From Nonomuraea sp. SYSU D8015 (GTDB lineage: Bacteria; Actinomycetota; Actinomycetes; Streptosporangiales; Streptosporangiaceae), in assembly GCF_008065375.1 (NCBI RefSeq), contig NZ_VJYI01000001.1:310001-374000 (forward strand): a DNA stretch of 64,000 bases, given 5' to 3'. Positions 10,713-19,899 of the stretch are shown here, one piece after another. Every line of letters starts with the position of its first letter. Position 1 is the stretch's first letter. Position numbers and translations under genes: made by a program. The notes below the pieces were generated by a model. It did no database searches, was not told where the DNA came from, and saw only the letters and a list, made by a program, of their open reading frames with translations.

Positions 10713-10726
10713 GGAAACCGCTTTCC
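10713..10726. promoter_or_regulatory. LacI-type operator (autoregulatory)
   Basis: GGAAACCGCTTTCC matches the classic LacI/GalR operator form GGAAA-S-CG-S-TTTCC with its central CG. It sits just before the GTG start of the LacI-family gene, so autoregulation is likely. A closely related perfect palindrome precedes the Gfo/Idh operon at 19900-19915. Confidence 0.65.
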
Positions 10727-10737
10727 GGGGAGGTCTC

Positions 10738-11733
10738 GTGGTCACGCTTGAGGACGTCGCCAGGCAGGCGGGCGTCTCGCTGGCGACCGCCTCGCGGGTG
10801 CTCAACGGCAGCACCCGTCAGGTGGGCGCGGCCCTGCGGGCCCGCGTCGAGCAGGCCGCCGACGAGCTGGGCTACCGGGCCAACATCGCGGCGCAGACGC
10901 TCGCCCGCGGCGCGAGCAACGTCATCGGCATCGTCGTGCACGACCTGACGGACCCTTACTTCGCCGCCCTGGCCGACGGGGCGATGCGGGCAGCGGCCAC
11001 CGAGGGCCTGCTGGTCATGGTGGGCACCACGCATCGCGACCCGGAGCAGGAGATCGCGTACGTCGCCACGCTCAACGCCCAGCGGGTGCGGGCCGTGCTG
11101 CTGGTCGGCTCCCGGGTCGCCGATCCCGGCGTCACCGGCCGGCTCCGCGACGAGCTGGCCAAATATCGATCGGGCGGCGGCCGGGCCGCCTGCGTCGGCC
11201 AGGACCTGCTCGGCGTCGACACCGTCGCGCCCGCCAACCGCGAAGGGGCGGCGGAGCTCGCGCGGGCGCTGGCCGAGCTCGGGCACACGCGCTTCGCGGT
11301 GCTGGCCGGGCCTCCGCACCTGGTGACCGCCGCCGACCGCTGCGCGGGGTTCGCCGGGGCGCTGAAGGAGCTGGGCCTGCCCGCCCCCCACGTGATCCAC
11401 GGGCCGTTCGACCGCGACGGCGGCTACGCGGCGGCCCAGCAGGTGGGAGAGGACACGACGTGCGTGTTCGCGGTCAACGACGTGATGGCCGTCGGGGCGC
11501 TGGCGGCCTATCGGGAGCGCGGAATCCGGGTGCCGGAGGACGTGTCGGTGGCCGGTTTCGACGACATCGTCACTCTTCGTGATCACGTGCCGGCGCTGAC
11601 CACCGTGCGGCTGCCGTTGAAGGACATGGGAGCGCGGGCGTTGGAGCTGGCGCTGGGCGAGGACGACGCGGTGGTGGTCGAGAAGGTCGCCGGCGAGGTC
11701 GTCCTGCGAGAGAGCGTACGGAGGTTGGTGTGA
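10738..11733 (+). CDS. LacI-family transcriptional regulator
   Basis: The product has 331 residues. The N-terminal helix-turn-helix (VTLEDVARQAGVSLATASRVLNG) includes the hinge helix ANIAAQTLARGASN, followed by a periplasmic-binding-protein-like sugar-sensing domain with the family motifs FAVNDVMAVGAL and VPEDVSVAGFDD. The GTG start has GGGGAGG just upstream; starting further upstream would include the operator. It overlaps the next gene as GTGA, so the regulator and a sugar isomerase-like protein are co-translated. It may also control the 16.7-19.9 kb operon, which has the same type of operator. Confidence 0.9.
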   Translation: MVTLEDVARQAGVSLATASRVLNGSTRQVGAALRARVEQAADELGYRANIAAQTLARGASNVIGIVVHDLTDPYFAALADGAMRAAATEGLLVMVGTTHRDPEQEIAYVATLNAQRVRAVLLVGSRVADPGVTGRLRDELAKYRSGGGRAACVGQDLLGVDTVAPANREGAAELARALAELGHTRFAVLAGPPHLVTAADRCAGFAGALKELGLPAPHVIHGPFDRDGGYAAAQQVGEDTTCVFAVNDVMAVGALAAYRERGIRVPEDVSVAGFDDIVTLRDHVPALTTVRLPLKDMGARALELALGEDDAVVVEKVAGEVVLRESVRRLV

Positions 11734-12503
11734 GGCTGTCGGTCAGCACGCTGGGGATGCCCGGCGAAGGGCTCGACCGGGCGATCGAGATCGCGACGGG
11801 GCACGGCTGCGCGGGGCTGGAGCTGCGCCTGCATCCGGACACCGGCGTGCACTCCGGCCTGGACGCGGAGGAGCGGCGCTCGGTGCGCGAGCGGGTGGAG
11901 AGCGCGGGTCTGGAGATCTCCGCCCTCGCCGGCTACGTCGGGATCTGCGAGCCCGGGCCGGACGAGCCGGTCGTCGAGGCGCTCCTCGCCGACCTGCGGC
12001 TGGCCGCCGACCTGGGCGCGCCCGGGGTGCGCGTGTTCCCGCGCGGCGACGACCCGGCCGTCGGCGCGCGCAGGCTCAAGGCGGTCTCCGGCACCGCCTC
12101 CGAGCTCGGCCGCCGCGTGCTCGTCGAGACCCACGACAGCATGCCCACCTGCGCGGCCGTGGCCCGGCTGCTCGCCGAGGCGGGCTCCCCGGAGACCACG
12201 GGCGCGATCTGGGACCTGCTGCATCCGTGGCGCCACGGCGAGTCGCCGGCCGACTCGCTGGCCGCCCTCGGCCCCTACCTGTCCTACGTGCAGGTCAAGG
12301 ACGCGGTCTCGGCGCAGGACACCACGCCGGTGCCCATGGGGGCCGGGTCCGTGCCGCTGGAGGAGGCCGGTGAGCTGCTGCGCGGCGCCGGCTACTCCGG
12401 CTGGGTGTCGCTGGAGTGGGAGCGCACGTGGTATCCGCACGTCGCGCCGGTCGAGGAGATCCTGCCGGGAGCGGCTGACTGGGTGCGGCGCTTCACCGCT
12501 TAG
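11730..12503 (+). CDS. Sugar phosphate isomerase/epimerase-like TIM-barrel protein
   Basis: This 257-residue protein belongs to the xylose-isomerase-like / AP-endonuclease 2 fold. Likely metal ligands are seen in VETHDS, IWDLLHPWRHG, VQVKD and the C-terminal VSLEWE, all conserved positions of this TIM-barrel group. These enzymes isomerise or epimerise sugars and related polyols; the substrate cannot be inferred. The start overlaps the LacI stop by four bases, placing it under the same control. Confidence 0.85.
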   Translation: MRLSVSTLGMPGEGLDRAIEIATGHGCAGLELRLHPDTGVHSGLDAEERRSVRERVESAGLEISALAGYVGICEPGPDEPVVEALLADLRLAADLGAPGVRVFPRGDDPAVGARRLKAVSGTASELGRRVLVETHDSMPTCAAVARLLAEAGSPETTGAIWDLLHPWRHGESPADSLAALGPYLSYVQVKDAVSAQDTTPVPMGAGSVPLEEAGELLRGAGYSGWVSLEWERTWYPHVAPVEEILPGAADWVRRFTA

Positions 12504-13439
12504 ATGGGGGGCATGTCCCCTATCAAGAACAAGGTGCTCGTCGTCGGCATGGACGGGCTGAGGTTCGACCTCCTCTCCGCCTCGGGTGCCCCCGTGCTGA
12601 CCGCGTTGATGTCCACCGGTGCGTACGGCACCAGCATGCTCCCCTACGGCGTGGACGACGCGCCGCGTACGGAGTCGCCCGGCGAGGTCGTCCCGGAGAC
12701 GGAGACGCCGGAGCCGGGCCTCGGCGACCGGGTCATCAAGAGCCGCACCGACTCCGGCCCCGGCTGGTCGTCCATCGCGACCGGCGCCTGGCCCGACAAA
12801 CACGGCGTCGTCGACAACGGTTTCGAAGGCTCCCGGTTCCAGAAATTTCCGGACTTCCTGACTCGTGCGAAGAATGCTCGGCCCGAGCTCCTGACCTCCG
12901 CGTTCTTCTCCTGGGCGGCGCTCGCCGAGCACGGCGCCTTCGGCCCGGCCATCGACCACCGGTTCGTCCTGGACGGCTACACGGTCGGCTGGGCCGAGGC
13001 CGACAAGCAGGTGACGGACGCGGCCGAGCGCCACCTGGCCGAGGAGGACCCCGACGCCGTGTTCGTCTACCTCGGCGACACCGACGAGGTCGCCCACGAC
13101 CTCGGCCCCCACTGCCCCGAGTACGCCGCCGCCCTCCAGGCCCAGGATGCCTACCTGGGCCGCCTCCTGGACACCATCCGGGCTCGGCCCGCGTACCCGG
13201 GGGAGCGGTGGACCGTGCTGGTCACCACCGACCACGGGCACGTGGACGAGGGCGGCCACGGCGGCACGTCGGACGAGGAGCGCACGGTCTTCGTGATCGC
13301 GCACCGCCTCGGCGAGGACCTCGGCGGGCGCAGGCTCGCCGCGCCCCGGCTGGTCGACGTGGGACCGACGGCCCTCGCGGCGCTGCAGCTGGCGATCGAC
13401 CCCGCGTGGGACCTGGACGGCGTGCCCCTGGAACCGTGA
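12504..13439 (+). CDS. Alkaline-phosphatase-superfamily phosphodiesterase/phosphohydrolase
   Basis: This 311-residue protein is related to nucleotide pyrophosphatase/phosphodiesterases. The metal site residues appear in order: Asp17 in VVGMDGLRFD, the nucleophile Thr in GWSSIATG, DTDEVAH, and TTDHGH with a final GHGG His. There is no signal peptide, so it is probably cytoplasmic. It starts directly after the stop of the TIM-barrel gene. An internal ATG nine bases downstream is also possible. It likely belongs to the same transcription unit. Confidence 0.85.
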   Translation: MGGMSPIKNKVLVVGMDGLRFDLLSASGAPVLTALMSTGAYGTSMLPYGVDDAPRTESPGEVVPETETPEPGLGDRVIKSRTDSGPGWSSIATGAWPDKHGVVDNGFEGSRFQKFPDFLTRAKNARPELLTSAFFSWAALAEHGAFGPAIDHRFVLDGYTVGWAEADKQVTDAAERHLAEEDPDAVFVYLGDTDEVAHDLGPHCPEYAAALQAQDAYLGRLLDTIRARPAYPGERWTVLVTTDHGHVDEGGHGGTSDEERTVFVIAHRLGEDLGGRRLAAPRLVDVGPTALAALQLAIDPAWDLDGVPLEP

Positions 13440-13518
13440 TCGGTTTCATCAAGTGTTGAATTCCTGCCCCGGAAGCGTGAGACTGATGACGAGACGCTGA
13501 ACGGCAGGAGTGCATCCG

Positions 13519-16092
13519 ATGAAGACGGCACTTGACTTCTCCGAGATCGACGCCGGGATGCTCGCCGAGGTCGGCGGCAAGGCCGCCAACCTCGGCGAGC
13601 TGACCCGGGCCGGGTTGCCCGTCCCGCCCGGCTGGGTGCTGACCACGGAGGCGTACCGGCAGGTCGCGGCCGGGCTGGAGACCACCGGAGAGGGGCTGGC
13701 CGAGCGTGCCAGGCGGCACCTGCTCCAGGCCCCGGTGCCCGACGCCGTCCACGAGGCCGTCGTGAAGCACTACGCCGCGCTCGGCGACGACGTCCCCGTG
13801 GCGGTGCGCTCGTCGGCCACGGCCGAGGACTTGCCGTTCGCCAGCTTCGCCGGCCAGCAGGAGACGTACCTCAACGTGGTGGGCGCCGAGGCGGTGATCG
13901 GCGCCGTACGCCGCTGCTGGGCCTCGCTGTGGACCGACCGGGCCGTCGCCTACCGTGAGTCCAACGGCATCGACCACGCCGCCGTGCGCCTCGCCGTGGT
14001 CGTCCAGGTCATGGTCGACGCGCAGGTCGCCGGGGTGATGTTCACCGCGAACCCGGTCACGGGCAGGCGGTGCGAGATCGTCGTCGACGCCGGCCCCGGG
14101 CTCGGCGAGGCCGTCGTGTCCGGCGCCGTCAACCCCGACCGCTTCGTCGTGTACGGCGGCGAGGTCCTCGAACGCCACGCCGGCGACAAGCGGCTGGCCA
14201 TCCGCTCCCTGCCCGGCGGCGGCACCGAGCGGGTCGAGACCGCCCACGACGGCCTCTGCCTGACCGACGCCCAGGTGCTCCGGCTGGCCGAGCTGGGCGC
14301 ACGCGTCGAGGACCACTACGGCGCGCCGCAGGACACCGAGTGGGCCATCGACGGGGACGGCACGATCTGGCTCACCCAGGCCAGGCCGATCACCACCCTT
14401 TACCCGCTGCCCGAGACCACCAGGCCGGGCCTGCGGGTCTACTTCTCGGTCAACGTCGCCCAGGGCGTCATGGGCCCGCTCACGCCGATGGGGCTGTCGG
14501 CGTTCCGGCTGATCAGCGCCGGGGGCGCGGGCCTGGCCGGGTTCGGCCCCGCCGACCCGCTCGACGGCGCGCCCTTCCTGGCGGTCTCCGGGCAGCGCGT
14601 GTGGTTCGACATCACCACCGCCGTACGCAGCCGCCCCGGCCGCGCCATCCTCCCGCGCATGCTCCTGCTCGGCGAGGCCCGTACCGGGACCGTCATGGAA
14701 CGGCTGTTCGAGGATCCGCGCCTGGCGCCGGCGCACACCTCCCTCCGCCCCTTCCTGCGGGCCTTCGCCCGCTTCGCCCGCCGCATCCACCTCCCCTCGC
14801 GCATCCTGATGGCGCTGACCAGGCCGGAGCGGGCCCTCGCGTTGACGGTGCGGGTCGGCGAGGAGCTCGACAGGAGGCTCCGGGTGCCGGATTCCGCCAC
14901 CCCGGCGCAGCGCCTCGACCACGCCGAGCGCGTGCTCGCCGGCACCTTCCCGACGATCATCTCGATCATGCCCGTGGCGATCGCCGGCTACGGCATGTTC
15001 GCCCTGGCCTCCAAGCTCTCCGGCGTGCCGGTGAACGACATGCAGGACGTGCTGCGCAGCGTTCCGCACAACCCGACCACGGAGATGGACCTGGAGCTGT
15101 GGGACCTGGCCACCCGCATCGAGCCCGAGCCGTTCAGGGAGCTGCCGGTCGCCGAGCTCGTCCGCCGCTACCAGGAGGGACGGCTCCCGCCGGTCGCCCA
15201 GCGCGGGATCGCCGCGTTCCTGGGCAAGTACGGCCACCGCGGCGTCGCCGAGATCGACCTGGGCGTGCCGAGGTGGTCCGAGGACCCCGCCCACATCCTC
15301 GGCGTGCTGTCCAACTATCTGCGCATCGAGGAGGGCGGTGCCGAGCTCGCGCCCGCCGCGTTGTTCGCCAAGGGCGCCGAGCAGTCGCGGGCCGCGATCG
15401 CGCACGTGGTGGCGCAGGCCAGGCGCAGGGCCCGCTGGCGTGGCGCGGTGGTGCGGTTCGGGCTCCGGCGCACCAGGATGTTCGCCGGCCTGCGTGAGCT
15501 GCCCAAGTTCTACGCAGTCAAGACGCTCGCCGCGGTGCGGCACAGCTTGCTGGCGGTCGGTGAGCACCTGGTGGGCCTCGGCGTGCTCGACTCGGCGCGG
15601 GACGTGTTCTTCCTGGACCTGCGGGAGGCCAGGGCCGCACTGGCCGGGGGCGACCTGCGGGAGCTGGTGGCGGAGCGGCGGGCGGCGTACGAGCAGGAGC
15701 AGCGCCGCAGGCATGTGCCCAGGGTGCTGCTGTCCGACGGCACCGAGCCGGAGGCGCTCGCGGCGGCCGCTGCGGATGGCGCGCTGGTGGGCACGGCGGC
15801 CTCGGCGGGCACCGTCACCGGCGTGGCCAGGGTGGTGCTCGACCCGGTCGGCGCGCACCTGGAGCCGGGCGAGATCCTGGTCTGCCCCTCGACGGACCCC
15901 GGCTGGACGCCGCTGTTCCTGACGGCGGGCGGCCTGGTGATGGAGATGGGCGGCGCGATGTCGCACGGCGCGGTGGTGGCCCGCGAGTACGGCATCCCCG
16001 CCGTCGTCGGCGTCCCCGACGCCACCCACCGCATCACCACGGGCCAGGAGATCGAAGTGGACGGCGCGGCGGGCACCGTGACGCTATCGTGA
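13519..16092 (+). CDS. PEP-utilising phosphotransferase (rifampicin phosphotransferase / PEP synthase-like)
   Basis: The product has 857 residues. The N-terminal third is a pyruvate-phosphate-dikinase-type ATP-grasp domain (EVGGKAANLGELTRAGL; later DTEWAIDGDGTIWLTQARPI). A middle region of about 430 residues is divergent. The C-terminal swivelling domain has the phospho-carrier His816 in GGAMSHGAVVAREYGIPAV. Length and this order (ATP domain, variable domain, His domain) match rifampicin phosphotransferases (about 865 residues) better than PEP synthases. The start LDFSEID also resembles that family. No rifamycin-associated palindrome was seen upstream, so the substrate is open. The ATG follows GGCAGGAG. 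Confidence 0.85.
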   Translation: MKTALDFSEIDAGMLAEVGGKAANLGELTRAGLPVPPGWVLTTEAYRQVAAGLETTGEGLAERARRHLLQAPVPDAVHEAVVKHYAALGDDVPVAVRSSATAEDLPFASFAGQQETYLNVVGAEAVIGAVRRCWASLWTDRAVAYRESNGIDHAAVRLAVVVQVMVDAQVAGVMFTANPVTGRRCEIVVDAGPGLGEAVVSGAVNPDRFVVYGGEVLERHAGDKRLAIRSLPGGGTERVETAHDGLCLTDAQVLRLAELGARVEDHYGAPQDTEWAIDGDGTIWLTQARPITTLYPLPETTRPGLRVYFSVNVAQGVMGPLTPMGLSAFRLISAGGAGLAGFGPADPLDGAPFLAVSGQRVWFDITTAVRSRPGRAILPRMLLLGEARTGTVMERLFEDPRLAPAHTSLRPFLRAFARFARRIHLPSRILMALTRPERALALTVRVGEELDRRLRVPDSATPAQRLDHAERVLAGTFPTIISIMPVAIAGYGMFALASKLSGVPVNDMQDVLRSVPHNPTTEMDLELWDLATRIEPEPFRELPVAELVRRYQEGRLPPVAQRGIAAFLGKYGHRGVAEIDLGVPRWSEDPAHILGVLSNYLRIEEGGAELAPAALFAKGAEQSRAAIAHVVAQARRRARWRGAVVRFGLRRTRMFAGLRELPKFYAVKTLAAVRHSLLAVGEHLVGLGVLDSARDVFFLDLREARAALAGGDLRELVAERRAAYEQEQRRRHVPRVLLSDGTEPEALAAAAADGALVGTAASAGTVTGVARVVLDPVGAHLEPGEILVCPSTDPGWTPLFLTAGGLVMEMGGAMSHGAVVAREYGIPAVVGVPDATHRITTGQEIEVDGAAGTVTLS

Positions 16093-16096
16093 TCAA

Positions 16097-16708
16097 ATGC
16101 CCGAGGTGTACTGGAACCACAACGTTCACTACCAGCGGCTCGTGCTGACGCTCGTGCCCGAGGGATGCGAGCGGGCGCTCGACGTCGGGTGCGGAGACGG
16201 GCTGCTGGCAAGCAGGCTGGCCGCCCGCGTGCCGACCGTGACCGGCGTGGACCGTTCCGCCGACGCGATCGCCATGGCCCGCCGCCAATACGGCGACCTG
16301 GACAACGTCACCTTCGTGGAGACCGACTACCTCGACGACCCGAAAGGGCTGTTACCGGAGGGCAAGTACGACCTCGTCACCGCCGTCGCCGTCGTCCACC
16401 ACGCCGGCTTCCGCGAGGCCGTGACCGCCATCGTCCGACTGCTCGCACCCGGAGGGCGGCTGGTGATCATCGGCCTCGGGAAGGACCGCACACCCCTGGA
16501 CTGGATCGTCCGGCTCGCCGGACAAGCGGCCTCACACGTGCTCAAGGTGTTTCACAGCGGCAAGCGCGGACCCGGAGGCGTGCCGGGGATGAGCCCCGTC
16601 ATGTCCTGGGGCGAGATCGCCAGGGAGGCGCGCAGGATGCTGCCCGGCTGCCGCTTCCGCCGCCTGCTCCTCCGCCGCTACCTGCTCACTTGGGACAAAC
16701 CGGCGTAG
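16097..16708 (+). CDS. Class I SAM-dependent methyltransferase
   Basis: The product has 203 residues. The SAM-binding motif LDVGCGDGLLASRLA is followed by the acidic motif VTGVDRSADAI and then DLVTAVAVVHH, with a post-motif LAPGGRLVIIGL. It starts four bases after the PEP-enzyme stop, so the two are probably co-transcribed and might act on one substrate. The target is unknown. Confidence 0.88.
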   Translation: MPEVYWNHNVHYQRLVLTLVPEGCERALDVGCGDGLLASRLAARVPTVTGVDRSADAIAMARRQYGDLDNVTFVETDYLDDPKGLLPEGKYDLVTAVAVVHHAGFREAVTAIVRLLAPGGRLVIIGLGKDRTPLDWIVRLAGQAASHVLKVFHSGKRGPGGVPGMSPVMSWGEIAREARRMLPGCRFRRLLLRRYLLTWDKPA

Positions 16709-16711
16709 CGA

Positions 16712-16735
16712 GCGGCGGCTCAGCTGAGCCGCCGC
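16712..16735. terminator. Bidirectional terminator palindrome
   Basis: A perfect 24-base palindrome (arm GCGGCGGCTCAG) lies exactly between the convergent stop codons of the methyltransferase and the TIM-barrel gene. It can fold on either strand. Confidence 0.75.
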
Positions 16736-16739
16736 CCTG

Positions 16740-17570
16740 CTATGGGAGCACCACGTCCTCGTAACGAGCCTTCATCGTGGCCACGACCTCGTCCGGGTCG
16801 GCGGCCCAGACGTCGGCGTTGAAGATCTCCACTTCGACGTCGCCGGAGTAGCCGGCGGCCTGGACGGCCCGGGTGATCGGCTTGAAGTCGATCACGCCGT
16901 CGCCCATCATGCCCCGCCCGAGCAGCACGTCCTCAGGCAGCGGGTGCAGATAGTCGCACACCTGGTAGGACGCGATCCGGCGGCCCGCCCGCGCGATGTC
17001 CTCGAACACCCTCGGGTCCCACCACACGTGGAAGGTGTCGACGACCACGCCGACCTGCTCCACCGGGTACTGCTCCGCCAGGTCCAGCGCCTGACCCAGG
17101 GTCGACAGGACCGCGCGGTCCGGGCAGTAGATCGGGTGCAGCGGCTCCAGGGCCAGCTTGACGCCCCGCTCCCCGGCGTACGGCGCCAGCTCCGCCAGCG
17201 CCTCGGCCACCCGCTCCCGCGCGCCCGCCAGGTCGCGTGACGCGCCCGCGGTCAGCGGCTCGCCCGGCTGCACACCGGGCAGGCCGCCCACCACCATGAC
17301 GAGGCAGGCCGCCTCCAGTTCGGCCGCCTCGTCGATGGCGCGGCGGTTGTCGTCCAGGGCGTCCCCGCCCGAGGTGAGGAAGCCGCCCCTGCACAGCGAG
17401 GACACCCGCAGCCCGGCGTCCCGCACCAGCTTGACGCTCTCAGCCAGGCCCTGGTCGGCCACGTTCTGCCGCCACAGCCCGATCGCCTCCAGGCCGTGCC
17501 GCACGCACCCGTCCACGGCCTCCGCCACCGACCAGCGCCGGGTCGTCCACTGGTTCAGCGAGAGATTCAC
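16740..17570 (-). CDS. Sugar phosphate isomerase/epimerase-like TIM-barrel protein (last gene of the DUF993 operon)
   Basis: This 276-residue xylose-isomerase-like TIM barrel has likely metal ligands in LALEPLHPIY, VVVDTFHVWWDP, YQVCDYLHP and VEVEIFN. It begins MNLSLNQWTTRRWSV and its GTG overlaps the upstream DUF993 stop as GTGA. It is the third gene of a tightly coupled operon (Gfo/Idh, DUF993, TIM barrel) that looks like a sugar or polyol catabolic module. A related isomerase is paired with the LacI gene at 11730. Confidence 0.88.
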   Translation of the reverse strand: MNLSLNQWTTRRWSVAEAVDGCVRHGLEAIGLWRQNVADQGLAESVKLVRDAGLRVSSLCRGGFLTSGGDALDDNRRAIDEAAELEAACLVMVVGGLPGVQPGEPLTAGASRDLAGARERVAEALAELAPYAGERGVKLALEPLHPIYCPDRAVLSTLGQALDLAEQYPVEQVGVVVDTFHVWWDPRVFEDIARAGRRIASYQVCDYLHPLPEDVLLGRGMMGDGVIDFKPITRAVQAAGYSGDVEVEIFNADVWAADPDEVVATMKARYEDVVLP

Positions 17571-18733
17571 AGGCCGTTCACCGCCAGCAGGGCCTTCATG
17601 CGGCGCACCGCGAGCTCCTGGTCGGCCAGCAGCCCGGCCTGGTCGGCCAGGCGGAACACCTCCGACAGGTGGAGCAGCGAGCGGGCCGACTGGGCGCCGT
17701 TCACCATGGCGAACGCGTCCTGGTGGCCGTTCAGCCAGGCCAGGAAGACGATGCCCGTCTTGTAGTTGTACGTCGGCGCCTCGAAGATCTTCCGCGACAG
17801 CGGGACGGTCGGGGCGAAGATCTCGTCGTACGAGGCCAGCAGCCGCTCGCGGCCCGCCTCGTCACAGGCCGCCTCGGCCGAGTCCAGCACCTGGAGCGCG
17901 GCCGCCGCCGCCGGGGCGATGGCGTCGAAGATGCCGAGCAAGGCGTGCGAGCCGGTCTTGATCAGCGACGGGTAGTTGAAGTCGTCGCCCGTGTAGAGCT
18001 TGACGCCCTCGGGGAGCGCGGCCCGTAGGCCCACCTCGTGCTCCTCGTCCAGCAGCGACACCTTCACGCCGTCCACCATCGAGGCGTGGGCGTGGATCAG
18101 CTCGAGGAACGACTCGGTCGCCGCCGCCACGTCACGCGAGCCCCAGTAGCCGGCCAGCTGCGGGTCGAACATCTCGCCCAGCCAGTGCAGGATCACCGGG
18201 CGGTCGGCCAGCCCGAAGAGCTTGCCGTACACCTGGTGATAGTCCTGCGGGCCGGTGGCGACCCTGGCGAGCTGCCGCGACGCCATGACGATCACGCCGG
18301 CGCCCGCCTCCTGGACGGTCTCGATCTGCTCGGCGTACGCGGCGGCGATCGCGTCGAGGTCACCGGCGCCGGACGCGTGGTCGGTGCCCGCGCCGCAGGC
18401 CACCAGCGTCGCCGGGTCGCCGACCGTACGGGCCTCGGCGGCGCTGCGCCGGATGAGCTCCTTGGTCGCTGCCCAGTCCAGGCCCATGTTGCGCTGCGCG
18501 GTGTCCATGGCGTCCGCCACCCGCAGGCCGTGCGACCACAGGTGGTGGCGGAAGCGCAGAGTGGCGTCCCAGTCCACGGCGGCGGGGGAGCCGGGCGTGT
18601 TGTCGCCCAGCGGGTCGGCCACCACGTGGGCGGCCGCGTACACGATGCGGCTGGTCGCCGGCGCCTCGGGCACCGGCCAGACCGTCCGCTCGTTCAGCGT
18701 GTACGCGCCGATGCCGGGCAGGTCGATGATCAC
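17567..18733 (-). CDS. DUF993 protein, dihydrodipicolinate synthase-like aldolase fold
   Basis: The product has 388 residues and is recognised as the DUF993 family of class I aldolase-type TIM barrels. DGVKVSLLD places a Lys where DHDPS-family enzymes form a Schiff base, and NYPSLIKTGSHALLG and FEAPTYNYKTGIVFLAWLNG are characteristic. This suggests carbon-carbon cleavage of a keto sugar acid, but the reaction is not established. The GTG start overlaps the Gfo/Idh stop by four bases; a longer open frame upstream lies inside that gene and is rejected. It is the middle gene of the operon. Confidence 0.88.
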   Translation of the reverse strand: MIIDLPGIGAYTLNERTVWPVPEAPATSRIVYAAAHVVADPLGDNTPGSPAAVDWDATLRFRHHLWSHGLRVADAMDTAQRNMGLDWAATKELIRRSAAEARTVGDPATLVACGAGTDHASGAGDLDAIAAAYAEQIETVQEAGAGVIVMASRQLARVATGPQDYHQVYGKLFGLADRPVILHWLGEMFDPQLAGYWGSRDVAAATESFLELIHAHASMVDGVKVSLLDEEHEVGLRAALPEGVKLYTGDDFNYPSLIKTGSHALLGIFDAIAPAAAAALQVLDSAEAACDEAGRERLLASYDEIFAPTVPLSRKIFEAPTYNYKTGIVFLAWLNGHQDAFAMVNGAQSARSLLHLSEVFRLADQAGLLADQELAVRRMKALLAVNGL

Positions 18734-19875
18734 AGCCCCGGCACCTCGATCCTGCGGCCCTCGGCGTTCGAGCGCAGGCCCAGCTCGGCGAGCTGGACGC
18801 CGCGGGCGCCCGAGGCGAAGTCGTTGGGGAAGGGCGCGTCCTCCACCACGTGCCGGACGAACGCCTCCCACTGGATCTTGAAGCCGTTGTCGAACTCGCC
18901 GTTGTCCGGCACCTCCTGCCAGTCGTCGCGGAAGCGCGCCGTGACCGGCAGGTCGGGGTTCCAGACCGGCTTGGGGGTGGCCGAGCGGTGCTGCGCGCGG
19001 CAGTTGCGCAGGCCCGCGACGGCGCTGCCGTGCGTGCCGTCCACCTGGAACTCGACCAGTTCGTCGCGGTTCACGCGGACGGCCCAGGAGGAGTTGATCT
19101 GCGCAATGATGCCGCCTTCGAGCTCGAAGATCCCGTACGCGGCGTCGTCGGCGGTGGCCTGGTAGGTGTTGCCCTGCTCGTCCACCCGCGAGGGGATGTG
19201 CGTCACGGCGCGGGCGTAGACCGACTCGACCCGTCCGAACAGGTTCTCCAGCACGTAGTGCCAGTGCGGGAACATGTCGAGCACGATGCCGCCGCCGTCC
19301 TCGGCCCGGTAGTTCCACGACGGGCGCTGCGCCTCCTGCCAGTCGCCCTCGAAGACCCAGTAGCCGAACTCGCCGCGCACCGACAGGATGCGGCCGAAGA
19401 AGCCGCCGTCGATCAGCCGCTTCAGCTTGAGCAGGCCGGGGAGGAACAGCTTGTCCTGCACGACGCCGTTCTTGACGCCCTTGGCGGTCGCGGCCTCGGC
19501 CAGGGCGACCGCCTCCTGGACCGACTCGGCCGTCGGCTTCTCGGCGTAAATGTGCTTGCCCGCCTCGATGGCCTTCAGTACGGCCTTGACGCGGGCGCTG
19601 GTGACCTGGGCGTCGAAGTAGATCACGTTGTCGTCGTCGGCGAGGGCCGCGTCGAGGTCCGTGGTGAAATCCGAAATTCCATGCTTCGACGCGATATATG
19701 CCAATTTGTCGGCGTTTCGGCCGACCAGTACCGGCTTGAGCTTGACCCGGCTGCCGTCCGAGAGCGTCACACCGCCCTGATCGTTGATGGCCAGGACAGA
19801 ACGGACCAGGTGCTGGCGATAGCCCATCCGCCCGGTGACGCCGTTCATCACGACGCCTATGGTGCGCACGCTCAT
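18730..19875 (-). CDS. Gfo/Idh/MocA-family oxidoreductase
   Basis: The product has 381 residues. A Rossmann-type start (IGVVMNGVTGRMGYRQH) is followed by the family signature AEKP and a C-terminal substrate domain. Such enzymes oxidise or epimerise sugars and inositols with NAD(P). The ATG lies six bases after AAGGGA, 25 bases downstream of a perfect LacI-type palindrome. As the first gene it sets expression of the whole three-gene operon. DUF993 and TIM-barrel partners suggest oxidation followed by isomerisation and cleavage of a sugar derivative. Confidence 0.92.
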   Translation of the reverse strand: MSVRTIGVVMNGVTGRMGYRQHLVRSVLAINDQGGVTLSDGSRVKLKPVLVGRNADKLAYIASKHGISDFTTDLDAALADDDNVIYFDAQVTSARVKAVLKAIEAGKHIYAEKPTAESVQEAVALAEAATAKGVKNGVVQDKLFLPGLLKLKRLIDGGFFGRILSVRGEFGYWVFEGDWQEAQRPSWNYRAEDGGGIVLDMFPHWHYVLENLFGRVESVYARAVTHIPSRVDEQGNTYQATADDAAYGIFELEGGIIAQINSSWAVRVNRDELVEFQVDGTHGSAVAGLRNCRAQHRSATPKPVWNPDLPVTARFRDDWQEVPDNGEFDNGFKIQWEAFVRHVVEDAPFPNDFASGARGVQLAELGLRSNAEGRRIEVPGL

Positions 19876-19899
19876 GAGGATCCCTTCAGGACAAACGTG

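Noticed and set aside
13440..13518. Rifamycin-associated palindrome before the PEP enzyme
   Set aside because: I looked for a GGGGCTTGC-type palindrome and found none.
13222..16029. 935-codon minus-strand frame over the PEP enzyme
   Set aside because: It lacks recognisable motifs and has low-complexity composition, while the plus strand encodes a complete enzyme with catalytic residues.
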